Shown here: in pieces, positions 56,385 through 64,000 of the stretch
Numbering within the stretch: position 1 is the first letter of the stretch
How the letters are laid out: every line of letters starts with the position of its first letter
Assembly: GCF_021134715.1 (NCBI RefSeq)
Contig: NC_060023.1
Location: 2,976,001 to 3,040,000, forward strand
Origin: Daphnia pulex
Lineage: Eukaryota > Arthropoda > Branchiopoda > Diplostraca > Daphniidae
Length of the DNA: 64,000 nt
Direction: 5' to 3'
Program-made: the position numbers and the translations under genes
The notes under the pieces: model-generated
What the model was told of the DNA's origin: nothing
What the model saw: only the letters and a program-made list of their open reading frames with translations
Databases searched by the model: none

Positions 56385-59300
56385 GACTATACGCCGGAGG
56401 TGCTATAGTGACGAGGATTAATGGAATAACCACGATGCCTTATTGTCTTGGAATTTTATTAAATCTATAATGTCAACGATTGGATTCAGGCTAGATGAAC
56501 AATATAGGTTTGGATTAATAAATGAATTTTTACCTCTGCCTAAAATTGATGATTTAATTAAGAGACTGGTAAAGCTGTCGTCGGATGCGGGCTGGTAGCA
56601 AGACGATTCTGATTCGAATTGGACAGCTGCTTTGCTATTTATTTGACTCTATACGACCACTCGATAAGAAATTGGAACAAGTGCAAATTTCAGTTCTCTA
56701 CCAATATAAGAAGGTGAAATCTTAAGATGTGGCGGGACTAGCGGCAAAATCACACAAGGTGCGGCTGATGTGTTTATGAACTGTGTATAAAACATTGGTA
56801 GGGTTGCTGGGTGAATTCATTTCGAAACTATAGTTTTGAACCAGTTACGATTGGTACACTTGAAGACATTGAGTACTGAAACTGGTTTGTATTGGGAGTT
56901 TATATGGTTTTTTACAATATTGTGTTACATCTAGTGTTAACTTCAATGTGACGCATTCTATAGCACAAAGTGCAACAACTTTCTTTCGTTACCTTTTTAC
57001 ACTTGCGAGCCCCATACTTTGACTCGTAATCGCAGTGCAATAAAACATGATGTTGCTAAAAACCTCACATCAGATTATCAAATGGGGACATGGAGTCCAT
57101 TAAAGAACGTTCCGGAACGAAAAAAGTAGGGTATCCTTTTTAAATGATGGTATATCTACTTAAATTATGTAATCACTTTACAAACTGTGTCATAAGCGGT
57201 TTGAACCTGAAACTCTGTCGAAATCTGCTTTTGTAGGTCCATTATAAGAAAAAATATTATAGACAGGAAATTAACAACGAAAAAACTTAGAAATTTGGCT
57301 AAAAATTCTGAAACTAGAAAACAGCAACAATTTATACTAACTTTCTAATGGTAGAGTTAAACGGAAAATTTTCAAACTGATATAATCCAACTCAAAGGAC
57401 TGTCACTGTTGAAAGTGTTGACATAATCTACAGTATATGCAGTCTTTTTTTCGTGTGAACGTTACATAAAATAAAAGAAAGAGCATCTGCTTAATAGTAA
57501 AAGGCTTTTATACACTTTAAGAAGAGGAAAATAATACGCAAATAATGAAGTCGATCATTTAGGATATGACATATTTAGCAAACTTTTGAACACGAAGTAA
57601 ATTTTTTGAAGTCGTTTATTTCAAATAAAAATTAAATAGGTCAGCAGTCGAAGATTCTCAATTGTGGACTTTGATATGCATAGTTATTCTTCTTAACTTG
57701 CAAATGATTCTGCTACTTTTATTTCCCTTCTATCATCTTCACAATCGCATAGCGCTAGCTTTATCTACTCAAAATTTACGAAATATTTAATGCCTTGTGT
57801 TTCATAATTGCGTGGCATCTGTTACTGAGCACACTCTGGAAAGAGAGGCCGAGATTTCTGTTGCCACATCATCCTGACATTCTTTTACTGCACAATAATT
57901 CTCCAGAAAGTTATTACCAACATCCACCATCGTGACACAACATGATTTTCTTCCTCCGCCTTCCTTATTCCCTACTTTCTCACGTCTATTATAAGCGTCA
58001 TATTGCCAACGAGTTTAAACTCTTGATTAAAAGACGGCCACGAGCCCCCCTCACTCTAGCTTGCAACGTGGATATTGGGATATATAATTTGCAGCATGAT
58101 CAAATTTAATACACTTTAGCGAAAGGATAAATCCATTGAGGTCGTGTAGTCTGTTGTTATTGCTTCTTTCAAATGCGTCGTCTTACGGTACATTATAAAA
58201 TTCTGCGAGGCTACAGAAATCCAATGCCTAAAAACGTATGTTTTAATGGTGACTAAATAACGTACTTCATGACCCGGCAATGTGTGTAATTTATAACTTC
58301 GCCGTTTTGCATCCTCACAGGTCACAGTAATCACAACTCCAATTTACTGATAACAAAAAAGCTTATCGTTTAGCTGTTAAGGCATTTCGCCGACGCAAAA
58401 ACAAGAAAAAGAAACTATTCATTTCATTCCGAACACGGTAAAAACAAGTAACGAATATTTACTAAAATAAATCGCATCCTAAAGAATAACATCTGAGCAA
58501 TGAATTCTTCATTTTTATTTTCTTTACTGGTATACATAAGTAGGGAAACAAATTCGTACATTTCGAAAAAAAAAATCCTAACAAAGGTTTTCATTTAGCG
58601 GCGCTAGATGGAAGCACATACCAAACCTGAGCGAATAAATAAATTAAAAAAATGTGGGTCATACACCCCACGCATAAAAAAAAGTATCAGAAATGTCAGA
58701 TAAAAAAAGTTCAGTTAAAGAATAATCACGTACTGACGTACTACATTAATTATACTAATTTGCGACCTTGCTAGTAACGAACTGAGATTATTTTCATTTC
58801 TCTTTGCAGTGTTCTTCAGTCATACGTTATTACTCTCAAAGTTTCAAGAGAAATTTCAAAGAAGCCACAGACTGTATCGAGCAGAACTAGCCTTGATTCA
58901 ATATGTATCACGCCATCACGCCATCAATATATCAACGCACGTAAATTTTTATCGTTATTATAATTTATAAGCAGTGCGTGTTATTGGCATCTTAATTGAA
59001 ACTCGACATAAGCCCATTGTTTCCACGTTCCTTCTTTCTACTTCCGATCATCTACACCATTAATCCTTCATCGGTCATAACAATTATTCGCCCTACTTTT
59101 GTTTCCCAATTAATAATATTTTTTGGTTGTACTTTATCAACTTAAATTGTTGGGTGTTTGAGTTCGGCGAAGGTGATTAACCATGATTAACCGCGCCGTA
59201 ACGAGACTTTTTTTTGTAATATTCATCCGGCTCTTTTCTTGCAACTTTTGGATCCATCAAACCAGACAGCCACCCAATGTGAAGTAGACTATGATCACAC

Positions 59301-62300
59301 CAAAACGCTGTAGGATATAAATTGGGAAGAAAAATCATTCAATTACAAACGAGGCTCTTCTAGTTCCAATGGACGAATAGGGGTAAGCCTCTATATGCCG
59401 CCCCGTTCGCTCATTGCCTATCATAAAAACGCCATTAACTGACCGTGTATTAGTCTATATATTCAATACCGCCCACTCTGGGCACGCGATATCTAGTCTA
59501 TATAGGGTCGAACGCCGTTCCTATTGTTCAACCTCTGCGCGCTGATGGATGAACGAAGCAACTAAGGCGCGGGGCTGATTGATTCGGCCGAGCGGCATGC
59601 AGTCGTCGATTCTCTGCAGCAGATATACATAGCGACACGTGCAAAGGCCTACATATATAAGCCTATATGATATATCACGTGTAGACACATTGTGTAAGTC
59701 TTTCTTATTATATGTTCTGTATATATAGGTAACCGTAATCCTCGACATCTCTAGCCCCTCTCCCTCCATTCCCAAACCGACAAAAGAATAATTCAGGAAA
59801 TCGAAGAAGAATATACAGACAGCACCCACAAAAATATATAGAGAGAAAGGCCGAAAAGAATCAGATTAGGGACGGTCGGATGACGCGTTATACAGAAAGA
59901 CGACGGCGGCGGGGACGACGAATGCGGAGAGAAAGTCAATTCCCCGCATTGGCTGATGGCCTCGGATGGCCTCGGCTGGCCTGCCAAATATTCCACGGAA
60001 CCCCGAACAGTACAATAACATGCACAACATAAGGGCTCAGAACGAAAAGGGAAAAGGCTTCCCCGTCACGTCAAACGAGCGACAAGCGAAATGGTGACAC
60101 CGGAGCTTGCTCGATCTTTGTGTCAATCCTCTTATTCTGTGTCGTGTTTTCTTTCTTTGCCTTCGTTTTCTTGCACTGTTTGCCTGATCTCTCTGTCACT
60201 CCCTATAGCTGGGTTGCCCCCTAATCGAATGACATCTTTGTGTTATTTCCTTCTCCGTAATACAGTCGACGGATCCATCGCAGAGAATGACAATATAACA
60301 ATTCCGTTGCATCAGCCGTCTGCATATGTATTGAGGAGATGAAGCTGTCCATTTCTCAGTTTCTTTCTTTTTTTCTTATCACTATATATATCGCCAATGT
60401 TAGGCGATCGTAATAAGAATCAGCAACACGCGCCAATGAAAAGGGACCGCGCGTGATCCGAATAATTTTAAAATTAAAACTCAGCTTCCATCATATATTA
60501 AAAGTCTTTCTGCATTATGTTATGACGAAAACAAAAATATTTGAGATAAATTCGATGGGAATCCGCATCTAAATTGAATTAATCTAAAGAAGTTAAACCG
60601 TTAAACGATTAATAGACGAACATAAAGCAATTAACGGATCGATCATTGTTCAGAAAGAATTGTGGCAAAAGAAATGGACGATACATCAGTGTGGAGTCAT
60701 CCTCTCGAACGAGGTCTGGTCTGGTCCTTATTGTGTCACCGTTGGCCAACATCAGCTCTTGTGCGGACTACATATAAAGATGGGGAAAGCGTCTTTACTA
60801 TATTTGTTATCAGGCTACTTGGGATATCATCTCAATAGCCCTATATCTGAGAAAAGGGGTGGCCGCGGGGACCTTCTGTCTTCCATCAAATCAATGTTAT
60901 GACAGAAATAACGTGATTAATAACTGACCGCGAGCATCATTGCGAACGACTGAGGCAAAGGAAGACGAGAAAGAAGAAGCAATTATCTAAATAACATTGA
61001 ATAGCTGACGAACACCCTTGTAGAATTTTATAATTAAAAACTGTAATAAGAACTGCCGCAATTATTTATTTATTTTGTTCTGGTTTACCACCCACGATGT
61101 TGGTTCTTCTTTATAAAATTTCTTGAATTATGCCCTACAGAAACAACAGCCAGGGAACTTTAAGGCTCAGCAAAATAAGCAAGAGCAAAACTTTCTTTCT
61201 TTTTCAAGCTTTTCATTAATACCCGCATTAATAATAAAATTGCTACCGAATTTTCTAATTCAATTATTTCTGTTTCCACTATTCACTGTGCTACAGAGGC
61301 CATTATAAGTTTATAACTAACATCAGAATCGAACTTATATTTTTTCGGTACCGAAAAAACTTCAATCTTCTTATCGTCTTAATGTGAAACCTTAAATTAG
61401 ATCCCTATTCGTTAAAAAATAAAAATAATATCAAAGAAAGAAATGATTAGGTGACCAACGACGTAAAGAGTTATAGAGATACAGTTTGCTACATCACAAA
61501 AAAAATCATCTGTGGGAAAGTCTGGCGAAAGAGCTTGTAATGAATCAAAGTAAAAATTCTACGAGCGCGATTTATACATGGAAATACTATAGGGAACCCT
61601 TTCCATAAACTTCGATGCGTCACCCCTATAAAGAAAAAGGGGACTCGTTGTTTCTTCTATCAACAATGTATCATGTATATACGTACCATATGGGCTATAC
61701 ACTAACATTATATGACGCTTGCTTTAGTGCAATGCCGTGTAATACCATATAAGAGTTGGCTGAAAAGCGCATCATTACATTCATCTTTCTCAGACAGGGC
61801 TGGTGTGTTTTATATGATGTACGGTGTATCTCTCTCATGCAATATATTGACCCGTCCGCGGTGTTGCATATAAGGATTCACGGTAAAGACTTCGGGTTTC
61901 TTTTGCTTCCCACGACTTATTTTCTACCCTTACACCCAGCAAACTGTAGAGATTTACAGTTGTGTTTTTGTTTTTTTCAACTCAATTTTTTTTTTGTTAT
62001 ATAAAATTTGACTTATAAAACGTTGTCCCGGTATAATTGGATTTGAAAAAAGGGCAATACAAGATTATATAACGAGATAGGAATAAGTATAAGTATTAAA
62101 TTCCGTATTGCTAAATTATATAATTCACTAGTTCATCCTTTTCATTTACCGATGGTGTGAAACCCTAAACCGGTTTACATTGATTTTTATCTGCAGCCAT
62201 TGTATGTTTGGTGCCCGTCAATGTCAAAATATAAATTGCAAATGCGATATTTAAAAAAAATACTTTGACGGGAATAGATGCATTTTAGATCTGTCGGATG

Positions 62301-64000
62301 TGTCTGAACGAAACGCTGCTGCTATACAACAAAACCCAACACCATCCCAATAATAAATCTTCATCAAGTCCACAAACGTGATTCGGAAGTGAGTTCATTT
62401 CCTGGTATACACGTTCTATTGCATGTTGCACCCAGTCCGGTATTATGTAAGATCCAGTCGTGGTTCTGATCAAAATCTCAGCGGCAGCTTGTCCACGTGC
62501 TATACTTGGGTTGGGTTGATCACATATAATGCACATCACAGCGGTGGTATATTTTATATAGAAGCGGTTGGTATATTCATGCATCTTTCATCACGAGGGC
62601 ATCGCACGAGCGATAGACCATCGGAGTCGGCGTGTTGACTGTGGTGATCGAACCCCTCCCCCCTTCAAATGGCGTTGGCATCGTAGCGTATGAGTCAAGA
62701 TACATATCTGCTTTGTGCTCTGCTTATAAAAGTCCCTCTGCTTATAAAGCCTATATGGAGATAATAAGAATAGAGTGGCTGTGGGGAGGAGAGAGTGAGG
62801 GTGTTTTCAGAAGGAGTCGATGCTGCTGGACCTGATGGCAATTCCCAGTGGGTGGACGCGATCGCACACAAAAACAAAGTGGAGCCCAGCACCGTATATT
62901 ACAGTCGATTTCTCACTGCCGTCCCGTTTCTTGTTCAGCAATGTTATAATATAGACCATATTGCAGCCGATATTTTCCATCAATGGTCTAACCTATATAA
63001 GAGAACGAAGCGCTGTGCTTTCCTCGTCCACGCAGTTCTGTATATACAACCAATATTGTTCCAGCCATAGAGATAAGACTGTATAGGGAACTAGAGGTTG
63101 ATGGAAGTTGGAGAGTAATTCAGTTACAACTACGGTAGCCGCGTATACATGAGAGCATTGGCCGCAGTGGGATCCATTGGGAAATCTCACCCCCTCACCA
63201 GCCCACATCGACCCAAGCCACTTACGGCTGATATTCCTCTCACTCTCGTCATCTCTCTCGCACCCGGAAGAAAGGGGTCTTCCCCTTCCGCAAACCATCC
63301 AGCTACTATAAGGGGAATAGGGAGGGTCTAGTCTGCACCTTAATCCCAAATTCGCTTATGGTTTTATCGGAGAAAAGTCAGCCAGATTGACAAACAGCCA
63401 GCAGACTGCTGACGCGAATGTGTAATGAGGTTGAGGGGAGAAAATAAACATTAAACAACACACACAAGCCACACAAAGGCTGTAGAGAGGTTTTTTTTAT
63501 ATGTGTGATGCAATCGCACCGGGACATATTCTCATCTGGACACTTTGATTTATGGTGAATGTTGGCAGCCTTTCGTTTGTTTATTCTTCTAAAAAAAGAA
63601 GAGAAGAAACACGCACCCAAAATTCAATCATCGTAAAATGTGGATGACATAAAAACCCATTCAACTATTAAACTATAGACCAAGTGCTGTGTCTATAGCG
63701 ATTTAATAGCTGAGACCAACACGAATCTGGCAAATAAGGAAGTTAACGAACAGCACGATGATTACGTTTCTTTCTTTTTTTTTCTCCTATTTCTTCATTT
63801 CTCTTTTAAGATATTCGTTCGATCGTGAATAACCAAAGAAAACACAAAAATGCCCAAACATATGTAAAGATTCTTCGAGTCAAATAAATCTTCGAGGCAC
63901 CGAATCTGGCCACGGAAGGAGCGAGGCAAGATACATGTTACATGGCAACACGAATAAACAACACACGTGTCTGTTGATAACTATCACTATCTCTTTCCCC
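56385..64000. other. Gene-poor region, 7.6 kb
   Basis: Begins with the upstream region of the cotransporter. The rest has only short open frames without domain signatures; the longest plausible one is 99 codons on the minus strand at 62285-62584. No tRNA, rRNA or transposon ends were recognised. It may hold regulatory sequence or introns of a gene whose exons lie outside the window. Confidence 0.4.

Noticed and set aside
60091-60342. 83-codon plus-strand frame with ATG
   Set aside because: Ser/Leu/Cys-rich translation of pyrimidine tracts; no family or splice support.
62285-62584. 99-codon minus-strand frame with an ATG and balanced composition
   Set aside because: No domain, signal peptide, promoter or neighbouring exon supports it, and another open frame overlaps it on the opposite strand. 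Could be revisited with transcript data.
1-64000. Search for CRISPR arrays, bacterial operons, rRNA genes or intact transposons
   Set aside because: No regular spaced repeats, ribosome-binding sites, rRNA segments, terminal inverted repeats with a transposase, or reverse transcriptase motifs were seen. The gene structure is eukaryotic throughout.

Overview
The window is nuclear DNA of an arthropod, most likely a branchiopod crustacean of the Daphnia type. This rests on several things: chitin-binding cuticle proteins dominate; introns are short (many 50-150 bp) with GT-AG borders; promoters carry TATA boxes; small gene families sit in tandem; and the conserved enzymes read as arthropod orthologues. 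The species is inference. All gene models below were spliced by eye. Their reading frames close exactly, but no transcript was available.

Layout: (1) 184-2144, minus: mitochondrial aspartyl-tRNA synthetase, whose 3' part lies off the left edge. (2) 2145-7470: no convincing gene. (3) 7471-22931: five secreted chitin-binding genes of the CPAP3/obstructor kind (type-2 chitin-binding, CBM14/peritrophin-A domains). Four have three domains (7471+, 10512-, 16273-, 21641+). One (15205-) has a single domain and looks like the neighbouring obstructor-A gene with four internal exons removed. (4) 23048-24094, minus: an intronless class A GPCR with unusual motifs. (5) 25549-29970: two tandem cuticle proteins with a C-terminal Rebers-Riddiford domain and a very long Ser/Thr/Pro-rich arm. 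(6) 30452-32137: mitochondrial NAD-isocitrate dehydrogenase beta subunit, complete in nine exons. (7) 34317-38288: a 1323-residue intronless secreted repeat protein I do not recognise. (8) 38968-50720: six small glycine-rich secreted proteins in two subfamilies and one alanine-rich one. Part of this cluster is a tandem duplication of about 3.7 kb with an apparent gene-conversion tract and two decayed copies. (9) 51604-56384, minus: an SLC12 Na-K-Cl cotransporter, 23 exons, 1046 residues. (10) 56385-64000: no convincing gene.

The common theme is the exoskeleton. The CBM14 and Rebers-Riddiford proteins bind chitin, and the glycine-rich proteins are probably further matrix components. The secreted cuticle genes share an architecture: a tiny first exon of two or three codons (MK or MNK) or a phase-1 intron just after the signal peptide, usually behind a TATA box. 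The synthetase, the dehydrogenase subunit and the transporter are ordinary housekeeping or physiology genes. I saw no new defence or mobile system. The most interesting items are the exon-deleted obstructor-A, the converted glycine-rich genes, the large repeat protein with an overlapping cysteine-rich frame at its 5' end, and the divergent GPCR.
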